DNA of 17,997 nucleotides from DASVEE01 sp036399695 (GCA_036399695.1 DASWMP010000250.1:1-17997); one strand, 5' to 3'. Shown: positions 6,644-15,236, counted from the first letter of the stretch. Translations and numbers: made by a program. Notes: a model not told the origin generated them from the sequence alone.

Positions 6644-9124
6644 CTACTTGCAGAGCAACTGGAACACGCCGACCACGTCGTCGCGCACGTCGTCCAGGTC
6701 CACCTTCATGGCGCCGACGATCTGCTGGAACTCCGCGTCCGCTTGCAGCGGCTGCAGCCAGGGATGCTTCACGAGCGCGTACCAGGAGTGGTTGCCCAGT
6801 TCCGCGGCGCGGTGCAGCCATTGAATGGCCAGGTTGCGGTCACCGAGTTTCGCGTAGCAGAGCGCGACGCGCATGGCAGCCCAGTGGTTGCGGTTGGCGT
6901 CGGCTTCGAACGTGCGGATGTGCTGCTCGGCGGCGGCGCGGTCGCCGCGGGCGGCGGCGATCATCGCCTTGAGGCTCTTGCCGATGTAATGGCGCGGCAC
7001 GAGGTCCGTCGCCGCCCTGGCTTCCGTCTCGGCGGCCGTCACGTTGCCGAGCAGGATGTAGGACATGCCGCGGATGTCGCGGCCGGCCAGCTCGGTGTCG
7101 CGCGATTCCATGGCGTAGCGGGCGTTCTGCAGCGCCCCTTCGGGATCGACGGCGTTGATGTACCAGTAGCCGCGGGTCTTCGCCTCGTTGGAAAGGGGAT
7201 CGATGCGGATCAGCCGGTCGCCGATGCACTGCGACTTCTGCATGTCGCCGGTGGAGATGAAGTAGGCCTGCATCGAGTAGAGCGCGTGCGTATCCGTGGC
7301 CTTGATGCGCAAGGCCGCCAGCACCTCGCGTACCGATTCCGTGAAGCGGCGCGGATCGCGGACGAGCACGCGTCCCATGGCCAGGTGCGCCTGCGGGAGG
7401 TTCGGATCGAGACGCACCGCCTGCCGCGCGTACCACTCGGCGCGTGCGACGTCCGTCTCGTTCGCGAGACTGCGGGCCTGCCCGAGCGAGAGGGCGATGC
7501 CGAGGTCGGCGTAAGCGGCGGCAAAGTCGGGATCGAGCTCCACGGCGCGTTTGAGCGCCGCGATCTGGGCCTGATACTGCTGCGGTACGAGCGTGCCGGT
7601 GAGCGCGCGGGCCTTGATGTACTCCTCGTACGCCTTCGGGTTCGTCGAGCGCGCTTCCGAATGTCCCTGCGCTACCTGAATGCCGCCCAGCCTTTCGTTC
7701 AGACCGGCGAGCGTGCGGGCCGAGACGTCGTCGATCAGTTCCAGGAGGTTGTCGCGCCGGCCGTCGATGGAGGCCGCCCAGACGTTGTAGCCCGTGCGTG
7801 TATCGGTGAGCTGGAGCTGTACGCGCACCAGATCGCCCGCCGCGAGGAAGCTGCCTTTGAGCACGCCGTCGACCTGCAGCTTCTCGCTGGCCGACTTCAC
7901 GTCCACGTTCTTGTGCTGGAACTCCATGACGGCAGACGTCGGCCGCACCTGCAGCGAGGGGATCTGCTGCAGCTTCGTCACGAGCGCGTCGGCGACGCCG
8001 ACCGAGAGGAACTCGTCGCGCGTGTTGTTCGCCAGGTTCTGCAGCGGCAGCACGGCCAGCGAACGGATCGGCTGCGGCGCCGCCGCTTCGGCCGAGCTGG
8101 TCAGCCCGCTGTCGCGGTACTGCACCAGATAGATGGCGAAGGCGACGATCAGGAGCGCCACGACCGAGATGCCGGCGCGGATCAGCCGCGGACGTCGCAC
8201 GGTCTTCGGCAGCGAGCTGCGCGTCATCCCGGACGTGTGCATCCGCAACGTCGGCGTGTCGATCTCCTCGAGGTCGGACAGCAGCTCGCGAGCGCTCTGA
8301 TACCGGCTCGAAGGGCTCTTCTGCAGGAGCCGTCCGATGACTTTCGAGGCGGCGGCCGGAAAGGCCGGGTCGACGGCGGTGAACGGCTCCGGTTCCGAGT
8401 CGCGGATCTTGTCGATGACCATCAGCGGCGACTCGGCATTGAAGGGCAGATGCCCGGCCGCCATCTGATAGAGGACCACGCCGACGGCGAACAGGTCGCT
8501 CCGTTCGTCGGCCGTTGCGCCGCGGGCCTGTTCGGGCGAGAGGTAGTGCAGCGTGCCGAAGAAGTGGCCGCTCGTCGATTCGAACGTCGGCTTCTCGCCG
8601 TCGTCATCCTCGACGCGCGGGACGAGCTTGGCGAGGCCAAAGTCGAGGATCTTGGCCACGCCGTTCGGTTCGATGATGATGTTCGCGCTCTTGATGTCCC
8701 GGTGGACGACGCCGTTGTTGTGTGCCGCCGCCAGGCCGGACGCGAGCTGCCGGGCGATATGGAGGAACTCGCCGGCGTCGAGCGGACGGCGGCGCATCCG
8801 CTGCGAGAGCGTTTCCCCCTCGCAATACTCCATGACCAGGAACGGCTGCCCGTCGTCGGTCTCGTCGACTTCATAGATGGTGGCGACGTTCTGGTGGCGG
8901 ATGGCCGCGGCCGCTTTCGCTTCGCGCAGAAAGCGGGCCCGGCGGTCGTCATGCCCGAGCGAATCGGAGTTCAGCACTTTCAGCGCGACCTGCCGCCCGA
9001 GACGCCGGTCCTTCGCCAGATACACCGTTCCCATCCCCCCTCTGCCGAGGACACGGACGATCTCGAACCGGTCGAAGCTCTGCGGGATATCGGTCATTGG
9101 TGAGGACGCGCCAAGTTGCGGCAT
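6644..9124 (-). CDS. Transmembrane Ser/Thr protein kinase with TolB-like and TPR sensor regions
   Basis: The 826-residue product is a Hanks-type kinase (about 20-285): glycine loop GRGGMG (27-32), Lys49 in VALKVL, HRDIKSAN (141-148), DFG (161-163) and SPE in place of APE (196-198). A basic juxtamembrane stretch leads to one membrane helix at about 315-335. The outer part begins with a TolB/FlgO-like fold (SLAVLPLQNL at 355-364), as in many kinase and adenylate-cyclase fusions, then TPR-like helices to the C-terminus (about 480-815). This suggests a receptor kinase reading an envelope or periplasmic signal. A second ATG at 9097 would give 817 residues starting MTDIPQSF; it is the likelier start, because a TACAAT box overlaps the first ATG. 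The methyltransferase gene follows after 6 nt, and a second kinase gene is divergent. Confidence 0.92.
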   Translation of the reverse strand: MPQLGASSPMTDIPQSFDRFEIVRVLGRGGMGTVYLAKDRRLGRQVALKVLNSDSLGHDDRRARFLREAKAAAAIRHQNVATIYEVDETDDGQPFLVMEYCEGETLSQRMRRRPLDAGEFLHIARQLASGLAAAHNNGVVHRDIKSANIIIEPNGVAKILDFGLAKLVPRVEDDDGEKPTFESTSGHFFGTLHYLSPEQARGATADERSDLFAVGVVLYQMAAGHLPFNAESPLMVIDKIRDSEPEPFTAVDPAFPAAASKVIGRLLQKSPSSRYQSARELLSDLEEIDTPTLRMHTSGMTRSSLPKTVRRPRLIRAGISVVALLIVAFAIYLVQYRDSGLTSSAEAAAPQPIRSLAVLPLQNLANNTRDEFLSVGVADALVTKLQQIPSLQVRPTSAVMEFQHKNVDVKSASEKLQVDGVLKGSFLAAGDLVRVQLQLTDTRTGYNVWAASIDGRRDNLLELIDDVSARTLAGLNERLGGIQVAQGHSEARSTNPKAYEEYIKARALTGTLVPQQYQAQIAALKRAVELDPDFAAAYADLGIALSLGQARSLANETDVARAEWYARQAVRLDPNLPQAHLAMGRVLVRDPRRFTESVREVLAALRIKATDTHALYSMQAYFISTGDMQKSQCIGDRLIRIDPLSNEAKTRGYWYINAVDPEGALQNARYAMESRDTELAGRDIRGMSYILLGNVTAAETEARAATDLVPRHYIGKSLKAMIAAARGDRAAAEQHIRTFEADANRNHWAAMRVALCYAKLGDRNLAIQWLHRAAELGNHSWYALVKHPWLQPLQADAEFQQIVGAMKVDLDDVRDDVVGVFQLLCK

Positions 9125-9128
9125 TGTA
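9123..9128 (-). promoter_or_regulatory. Candidate -10 element of the kinase-methyltransferase unit
   Basis: The minus-strand hexamer TACAAT overlaps the first possible ATG at 9124. If it is a promoter, transcription starts near 9116 and the working start codon must be the ATG at 9097. No convincing -35 box lies upstream, where the sequence is heptanucleotide repeat. Confidence 0.35.
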
Positions 9129-9135
9129 GCGGATT

Positions 9136-9379
9136 AGGGCTCGGGGCCCAGGGCCCGGGGCCCGGTTGGGGGTCAGGCGCGAGGTTCAGAGGGCACCTCG
9201 TACCTGACACCTGCAGTGGGCCCCGCTGACCTGTGCTGGAGTGGGACCGAAGACGGGAGCGCGGAGCCCTGCGGGGGGGGAAGTCAGGACCGCTACGCGG
9301 GGTGGAGTCAGGGATCCCCCCAGAACCTCGGGCCTGACTCCCAACTGAGCCCCGAGCCCTGAGCCGTGGGCCCTGGGCG
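9136..9379. repeat. Heptanucleotide repeats in inverted arrangement within the divergent promoter region
   Basis: The 291-nt gap between the two kinase genes holds no gene. Left units read GGGCTCG, GGGCCCA, GGGCCCG, GGGCCCG from 9137; right units read AGCCCCG, AGCCCTG, AGCCGTG, GGCCCTG up to about 9376. The two arrays are reverse complements in part: 9136-9147 pairs perfectly with 9349-9360, 9166-9178 pairs at 12 of 13 with 9332-9344, and GCCCAGGGCCC (9146-9156) has a partner at 9369-9379. Between them the words GTCAGG and CCTGAC recur about six times. The architecture resembles the block at 1608-1834. Confidence 0.7.
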
Positions 9380-9396
9380 CCCATGTGGGCCGATTC

Positions 9397-9427
9397 TTGA
9401 CCCGCGCTCATTTCCATGGGTTACTAT
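9397..9427 (+). promoter_or_regulatory. Weak candidate promoter of the 1777-residue kinase-regulator gene
   Basis: TTGACC (9397-9402) is followed after 19 nt by TACTAT (9422-9427). The spacing is longer than ideal. If used, transcription would begin near 9434, after the ATG at 9416, and translation would start at the ATG at 9455. I saw no GG-N10-GC sigma-54 promoter next to this gene. Confidence 0.3.
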
Positions 9428-12400
9428 TTGAACCCTCAGCAACCTATCCGTGACATGACGACCATCGACAGCGTTGTCCCCGAGATCCAGCTCCCTCCTC
9501 GCTACCAGCTCGGCTCCATCCTCAAGGAGACGCCGGCCACCTCGGTTTACCGGGTGTTCGACGTCTCCGACAAACGCGACGAGGCGATCAAGATTCTTCG
9601 GCACGAGCTCTCCGAGCCGCAGCAGTTGCTGCGTTTCAAGACGGAGTTCGCCACGCTTGCGTCCATCGAGCACGCCTCCATCATCAAAGTTTTCGACTTC
9701 GGTCTCATCGCCGACCGTTTCCCCTACTTCACGATGGAGTTCTTCCCCGGGCGGCGGATCTCCGAATTTTTCGACGGGCAGAACTGGGACGCGCTCTACG
9801 ACGTGATCCTCCAGATCGCCTCGGCGCTCCACCACATCCACCACCTCGGCATCGTCCACCTCGACCTCAAGCCGACCAACATCCTCGTCGACGAGCACGG
9901 CAAGGCCAAGATCATGGACTTCGGCGTGGCCATCGAGAGCCAGCAGGTGCTCGACAGGCTGATCCGCGGAACGCTGCAGTACATGGCCCCCGAGGTGCTG
10001 CGCCAGGACCGCATCGACTCACGCGCCGATCTCTACGCCCTCGGCATGACGCTGTACGAGACCGTGACCGGCGCGCTGCCGGGTTACGGCAAGCCGGCCA
10101 TCGACGTGATCCGCATGCACCTGGACGAGGAGATCCGCACGCCCTCGTCCATCAACCCGCGCATCCCCGAGCCGCTCGAGCAGATCATCATGCGGCTGCT
10201 GGAGAAGGACCCGCGGCATCGCTTCCCCTCGGCCGCGGCGCTGCTGCAGGCGGTGGCGCAAGCGGCGGGCAAGACCGCGCCGGCCGCGGAGCTGCTGGTC
10301 GGACGGGGCGAGCTTTACGCGGCGCCGCTCATCGGCCGGAAGAACGAGCTGAACCAGCTCACCGTCCTCATCGCCGAGGCGCGTGAAGGGCGCGGCAACG
10401 GCGTCATCCTGGCCGGAGCGGAAGGGATGGGGAAGAGCCGCATCGTTCGCGACGCCACTCTGCGCGCGCAGCTCGACGGCGCCCGCGTCTTCACCGGCCG
10501 CTGCCCGGTGAACGGCAAGACCATCTACGCGCCCTTCTTCGAGATCTTCCACCAGATGGTCTCGGCCGTGAATCCCGACATCGACGTCTCCGAAGAGATC
10601 CGCCGCATCCTGCGGCCGGTCGTCTCGGCGGCGGGTCCGGAGACGACGCCGCCGCAGAACGGCCAGAAGTTCCGCTTCTACAACCGCATCGTGCAGTCGA
10701 TGCAGGACATCTACGGCTTCCTCTCGGCCGGCTCCGAATCGGGCGGCTCGCCGCTGATCCTGGTCGTCGAAGACCTGCAATGGGCCGACGCCTCGACGGC
10801 CGAGCTCTTCTCGTTCCTCGTCACCGAAGCGCGTCAGAACCGCGTGCTCGTCATCGGCACGCTCACGCTCGACGCCGGCGGCGAGGCGGCCATCGAATCG
10901 GCGGCGCCGCGTTTCTCCTTCTGGGAGCAGCGGGCGCGCGAGGGCAACTTCCCGATCGTCCGCATCGAGACCCTTTCGGAGCCGCTCGTGCGCGAGCACG
11001 TCCAGTCGCTGCTCGGCGAATCGAACGTCTCGGACGAGCTGGTGCGCTGGATGGTCTGGGAGTCGGGCGGCTCGCCGCTCAACATCCGCCGCATCATCGA
11101 CTACCTGATCGCGCACGGCTCGCTGCACTGGCAGCCGACCGGCTGGGTCGCGGAGATGGAGCGCATCCGCGACGTGCGTATCCCCGGCGGCGCCGCGTCG
11201 ATCCTGATGGAGCGCGTCGAAGCGCTCGACCCCGAGCCGCGGGCGATGCTCGAGCTGGCCGCCGTGGTCGGCGAACTGGTGGAGCTGGAACTGCTGACGA
11301 AGGTCACGGGCGACGACGAGCGCACGTACGCCGCCGTGCACGTGCTCGTCACGCAGGGCGTGCTCGACGAGTCGTCGGACGGAAAGACACTTTCGTTCCC
11401 ACAGATCCACCTGCGCGACGCGATCTACAACGCGATGCCGGACCGCCACCGCTCCGAGCTGCACCTGCGCGTCGGCAACGTCCTCGAGCCGCTGCTGCGC
11501 GCGGCGAACGCGCAGCACCTCGTCGGGCAGGTGGCGTATCACTTCGCCCGCGCCAGCGACATCGAGCGCGGCGTCTACTGGTCCGTCGAAGCGGGCGACC
11601 TGGCCACCCGCACGATGGCGCACGAGGAAGCAACGGAGTGCTATCGCGTCGCCCTCGAGCTGATGGACCTGGGCGGCGTCGAAGAAGCACGCAAGGCCGA
11701 AGTCCGCGAGAAGCTCGCCGACGCCTACTACCGCCGCGACGATTACCGCAGCGCCATCCACGCCTTCCAGTTCCTCCTCAAGTCGATGCAGGCCCGCAGC
11801 GCCGATCCGGACACGGATCTCGACGCCGCCCGCGTCATGAAGAAGATCGGCAAAGTGCTGGCGAAGCGGGGCGAGCACGACGCGGCCATGACGTACTTCC
11901 AGAACGGTCTGGCCATCTACGAGCGCGCCGGACAGAGACTGGACGTCGCCGAGCTGCTCAACCGCACGGCGTGGATCCATCGCGAGAAGGACGACTTCGC
12001 CGCCGCGCGCGATGCGGCCGAGCGCGCCGGGGCAATGCTCGAAGGGCAGGAGCCGAGCGTCGTCCTCGGCTACGTCAAGAACATGCTCGGCGTCATCGAG
12101 TACTCGCGCGGCAACTGGGACCGCTCGAACCAGTTCCTCAGCGAAGCGGTGAGCATCGGCGACCGCGTCGGCTCCGATCAGCTCCGCAAGGTGGCGACGT
12201 CGAACCTCGGCAACACGCTCTGGAAGCTCGGCGACCTGGAGACGGCCCTGCAGTGCTTCCGCCGCAACCTGGAGATGTCGGAGGCGGACGGCGACCTGCT
12301 CGATCTCGTGACCGCGTACAACAACGTCGGCGTCATCGAGTACAGCCGCGGCAACTTCTCCGCGGCAGCCGGTTACTTCGAGAAGAGCATCCGCATCGAC

Positions 12401-14749
12401 GAGAAGATCGGTGCGCTCGATCACGAAGCGCTGGCGCAGGAGAACCTCGGCGACACGCTGGAGATGCTCGGCCGCTGGGACGAGGCGGCGCATTACTACG
12501 AGCGCTGCCTGAAGCTGGAAGGCTTCGACGAGACCCGCTCGTCGCGCACCTCGGTCTATGTCCCACTGGCGCGGCTCACGACGAAGAGGGGAGACATCGC
12601 CCGCGCTCTCGAATACGTGCAGAAGGCGCTGCATGCGGCCGAGCGCGCCCGGGACGAGGATCTCGTCGCCGAGGCTTCGTACGTCATGGCGCAGATCGAG
12701 GATGAGCGGGAGAACCACGACGAGGCGAAGAAGCACGTCGCCCGCGCGCTGCACATCTTCGGGCAGAACAAGACCATGTCCGGACTGGCGCGCGCGCATA
12801 CGGCCGCGGCGTCGCTGGCTTTGCGCGAGCAGAACCTCGGTGAGGCGGTGGAGCACGCGGACCTCGGGCGCAAGTACGCCACGAGCATCGCCGACCGTTT
12901 CACGCTGGCGAAGAACGACTGGGTGTGGGGCAAGATCCTCTTCTTCAAGGGAGAGCGCGATCCGGCGTCGCAGAAGTTCGAGGCGGCACGCGCCACCTTC
13001 GAGGAACTGGAAACGCCGTACGAGCTGGCCCGCCTGCTGTTCGACATGGGCGTCATGCGCGAGGAGCCGGAAGAGGCGACGCAGACCATCCGCAGCGCCA
13101 TCAAGATCTTCGAGCGCCTCGACGCCACGAACGACCTCGAGCGCGCCCGCGGAGCGCTGTTCCGCATCAAGCCGGCCGGCAAGGCGCCGGACACGAACGT
13201 CGTCGGCCTGTACGAGATCGTCAAGATCATCAACTCCACGCTCGACCTGCAGGAAGTGCTGACGCGCGTCCTCGACGTCTGCATCCGCCGTCTGCGCGCG
13301 GAGCGCGGCATGATCCTGCTGCTCGATCCGATCACCAGCGCGCTGCGCACGCGCGTCGTGCGCAACATCAAGCCGGATGGAGAAGGGGAGTCGAAGCGCT
13401 CGCCGCAGTCGATCGTCCGCGAGGTGATCCAGAGCGGCCAGGCCGTCATGTCGGCCGACGCGCGCGCCGACGACCGCTTCGTCGAATCGGAGTCGGTCAT
13501 CGCGGAGAACATCCTCTCGATCGTCTGCGTGCCGCTCATCATCAAGGACCGCATCGCCGGGGCGATCTACGTCGATCACCGCCAGGCCCGGCACCTCTTC
13601 TCGCAGAAGGACCTGAACTTCCTGGAGGCCTTCGCCGATCAGGCGGCCATCGCCATCGAGAACGCGCGGCTCTACGAGGAGCTGGAGGAAGCACGCACGC
13701 GGCTCTCGCTGGAGAACGAATCGCTCCGGCGCGAGGTGCTCGTCGAGAAGCACCTCGACTCCGTCGTCGGCAGCTCGGACGCGGTGGCGAAGATCCAGTT
13801 CGCCATCCGCAAGGCGTCGTCGGGCAATTCGACCGTGCTGCTGCGCGGCGAGTCCGGCACCGGCAAGGGCCTGGTCGCGCGCATCATCCACAACGTCTCG
13901 CCGCGGCGGAACGGACCGTTCATCAAGTTCAACTGCGCGGCGCTGCCGGAGACGCTGGCGGAATCGGAGCTGTTCGGGCACGAGAAGGGGGCCTTCACCG
14001 GCGCCGACCGCCGCAAGCTCGGCCGCTTCGAGCTGGCCAACGGCGGCACGATCTTCCTCGACGAGATCGGCAAGATCAACATGGCCATGCAGGCCAAGCT
14101 GTTGCGCGTCGTGGAAGACAAGGAGTTCGAGCGCGTCGGCGGCACGCAGACGATCAAGACGGACGTCAAGATCATCGCCGCCACGAACCTGGAGATGGAG
14201 AAGGCGATCGTCGAGGGGACGTTCCGCGAGGATCTCTTCTACCGGCTGAACATCATCCCGATCGTCCTGCCGCCGCTCCGCGAACGGAAGGACGACATCC
14301 CGACGCTGGCCGAGTACTTCATCCGCAAGATCTGCAAGGATCTCGGCATCGAGAACAAGCACCTAGAGCCCGGCGTCCTCGACATCTTCATGCAGTTCAA
14401 CTGGCCCGGGAACGTCCGCGAGCTCGAAGCGACGCTGCACCGCGCCATCGTGATGTCGAACGGCGACACGATGACACGCAGCGAGTTCTTCAGCCTCCTC
14501 GGCGACGCCGGCGCGAACGTAGTCCCTGCCGACGCGGCGGTCTCGCACGCCTTCCACCCGGTCCTCGGCAAGCTCGAGGTGACGAGCGATGTCTACGAGG
14601 ACGTCATGTCGTCGATCGACAAACAGTTGATCCTCCGCGCCCTGGAGAACAGCGGCGGCCGCATCCGCGAAGCCGCAAGGCGTCTCGGCCTCGCGAGAAA
14701 CACGCTGAAGGCCAAGATCATCAAGTACGGCATTGCCGTGAAGGAGTAG
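9416..14749 (+). CDS. Giant one-chain signal transducer: Ser/Thr kinase - STAND ATPase - TPR - GAF - sigma-54 activator - Fis HTH
   Basis: The 1777-residue chain has these parts. Kinase domain, about 30-285: Lys59, HLDLKPTN (148-155), DFG (168-170), APE (191-193), but no GxGxxG loop (residues 35-44 are ILKETPATSV). AAA/STAND ATPase, about 303-690: Walker A GAEGMGKS (334-341), Walker B ILVVEDLQ (448-455). TPR array, about 700-1245. GAF domain, about 1262-1420, joined by a coiled coil (1418-1445) to an NtrC-type AAA+ domain, about 1448-1690: Walker A GESGTGKG (1478-1485), GAFTGA (1525-1530), Walker B TIFLDE (1545-1550), arginine-finger region FREDLFYR (1603-1610). Fis-type helix-turn-helix at about 1736-1772. 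GAFTGA is the loop that touches sigma-54, so the protein should activate sigma-54 promoters. The N-terminal half resembles PknK-like kinases. A start at the ATG at 9455 is possible and loses 13 residues that match no domain. No membrane helix is seen, so it should be cytoplasmic. Confidence 0.93.
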   Translation: MGYYLNPQQPIRDMTTIDSVVPEIQLPPRYQLGSILKETPATSVYRVFDVSDKRDEAIKILRHELSEPQQLLRFKTEFATLASIEHASIIKVFDFGLIADRFPYFTMEFFPGRRISEFFDGQNWDALYDVILQIASALHHIHHLGIVHLDLKPTNILVDEHGKAKIMDFGVAIESQQVLDRLIRGTLQYMAPEVLRQDRIDSRADLYALGMTLYETVTGALPGYGKPAIDVIRMHLDEEIRTPSSINPRIPEPLEQIIMRLLEKDPRHRFPSAAALLQAVAQAAGKTAPAAELLVGRGELYAAPLIGRKNELNQLTVLIAEAREGRGNGVILAGAEGMGKSRIVRDATLRAQLDGARVFTGRCPVNGKTIYAPFFEIFHQMVSAVNPDIDVSEEIRRILRPVVSAAGPETTPPQNGQKFRFYNRIVQSMQDIYGFLSAGSESGGSPLILVVEDLQWADASTAELFSFLVTEARQNRVLVIGTLTLDAGGEAAIESAAPRFSFWEQRAREGNFPIVRIETLSEPLVREHVQSLLGESNVSDELVRWMVWESGGSPLNIRRIIDYLIAHGSLHWQPTGWVAEMERIRDVRIPGGAASILMERVEALDPEPRAMLELAAVVGELVELELLTKVTGDDERTYAAVHVLVTQGVLDESSDGKTLSFPQIHLRDAIYNAMPDRHRSELHLRVGNVLEPLLRAANAQHLVGQVAYHFARASDIERGVYWSVEAGDLATRTMAHEEATECYRVALELMDLGGVEEARKAEVREKLADAYYRRDDYRSAIHAFQFLLKSMQARSADPDTDLDAARVMKKIGKVLAKRGEHDAAMTYFQNGLAIYERAGQRLDVAELLNRTAWIHREKDDFAAARDAAERAGAMLEGQEPSVVLGYVKNMLGVIEYSRGNWDRSNQFLSEAVSIGDRVGSDQLRKVATSNLGNTLWKLGDLETALQCFRRNLEMSEADGDLLDLVTAYNNVGVIEYSRGNFSAAAGYFEKSIRIDEKIGALDHEALAQENLGDTLEMLGRWDEAAHYYERCLKLEGFDETRSSRTSVYVPLARLTTKRGDIARALEYVQKALHAAERARDEDLVAEASYVMAQIEDERENHDEAKKHVARALHIFGQNKTMSGLARAHTAAASLALREQNLGEAVEHADLGRKYATSIADRFTLAKNDWVWGKILFFKGERDPASQKFEAARATFEELETPYELARLLFDMGVMREEPEEATQTIRSAIKIFERLDATNDLERARGALFRIKPAGKAPDTNVVGLYEIVKIINSTLDLQEVLTRVLDVCIRRLRAERGMILLLDPITSALRTRVVRNIKPDGEGESKRSPQSIVREVIQSGQAVMSADARADDRFVESESVIAENILSIVCVPLIIKDRIAGAIYVDHRQARHLFSQKDLNFLEAFADQAAIAIENARLYEELEEARTRLSLENESLRREVLVEKHLDSVVGSSDAVAKIQFAIRKASSGNSTVLLRGESGTGKGLVARIIHNVSPRRNGPFIKFNCAALPETLAESELFGHEKGAFTGADRRKLGRFELANGGTIFLDEIGKINMAMQAKLLRVVEDKEFERVGGTQTIKTDVKIIAATNLEMEKAIVEGTFREDLFYRLNIIPIVLPPLRERKDDIPTLAEYFIRKICKDLGIENKHLEPGVLDIFMQFNWPGNVRELEATLHRAIVMSNGDTMTRSEFFSLLGDAGANVVPADAAVSHAFHPVLGKLEVTSDVYEDVMSSIDKQLILRALENSGGRIREAARRLGLARNTLKAKIIKYGIAVKE

Positions 14750-14769
14750 GGCGGCGGGGGGGTACGACG

Positions 14770-14865
14770 ATGGGACCTATAGGACCTATAGGACAGATGG
14801 GTCGCAGTCTCCGATGACCCGCATCTCATTGGTCCCATAGGTCCCATCTGTCCCATAGGTCCCAT
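14770..14865. repeat. Inverted pair of 9-bp tandem repeat arrays between convergent genes
   Basis: The left array (about 14773-14799) has GGACCTATA twice and then GGACAGATG. The right array (14831-14866) has four units of the form GGTCCCATA or TGTCCCATA. The arrays are imperfect reverse complements separated by about 30 nt, so the transcript of either flanking gene could form a long hairpin. It lies just behind the stop of the large regulator gene and about 35 nt before the stop of the convergent zinc-domain gene. The rest of the 151-nt gap shows nothing else. Confidence 0.75.
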
Positions 14866-14900
14866 GGCTGCGCGCCACGCGCTAACGAGATCACCGTCGA

Positions 14901-15236
14901 TTACGGCAGGCACGTCCCGCAGGGCCGGAAGCCGGCTGCGATCGCCTCTTCGCGGGTTGCGAATTTAGCGGTGCAGTTGGAGCACGAGTAGTAGCGGCAG
15001 CCGCGCTTGTGAAACTTGTGCGTGCTCACGTTCCCGGCGAACGCGGTTTCGTTGGCCGGCGCCGCCGTGGGAGAGGCCGGGCCGGGCAGCATCGACGCTT
15101 CCGCCGAAGGCGCGGGTAGCTCTACCGTAGGGCCCGAGCGCGGTGGCGCCGCACGATCCCCGGTGCGCCCGACGAGCAGAATCGCGCAGACGATCAACAC
15201 ACATCCGAGGATTGCGCTGCTCCACCTGTTGGCCAT
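14901..15236 (-). CDS. Membrane-anchored protein with C-terminal Ada-type zinc-binding domain
   Basis: The 111-residue product has an N-terminal membrane segment or uncleaved signal (about 8-23), a Pro/Ala/Ser-rich linker (about 25-65) and a compact cysteine-rich C-terminal domain (about 67-111). That domain resembles the metal-binding domain of the Ada methyl-phosphotriester repair protein: FHKRGCRYYSCSNC (75-88) with Cys80, Cys85 and Cys88, then the AAGF segment and RPCGTC (104-109) with Cys106 and Cys109. The same domain occurs alone in many secreted or membrane proteins of unknown role, so DNA repair should not be assumed. The ATG at 15236 is chosen because TGAGGA precedes it at normal spacing and the hydrophobic segment starts there; an upstream ATG at 15302 adds 22 unlikely residues. 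It is divergent from the riboswitch operon. Confidence 0.8.
   Translation of the reverse strand: MANRWSSAILGCVLIVCAILLVGRTGDRAAPPRSGPTVELPAPSAEASMLPGPASPTAAPANETAFAGNVSTHKFHKRGCRYYSCSNCTAKFATREEAIAAGFRPCGTCLP

Noticed and set aside
6245..9103. A 952-codon open frame on the plus strand opposite the receptor kinase
   Set aside because: No recognisable motif and composition of an antisense shadow; the minus-strand kinase motifs are unambiguous.
10019..14362. A 4.3-kb open frame on the minus strand opposite the large kinase-regulator gene
   Set aside because: Its translation is low-complexity (Arg, Asp, Leu, Val and Glu rich) with no domain, as expected from the antisense frame of a GC-rich gene. 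The plus-strand frame has six recognisable domains.
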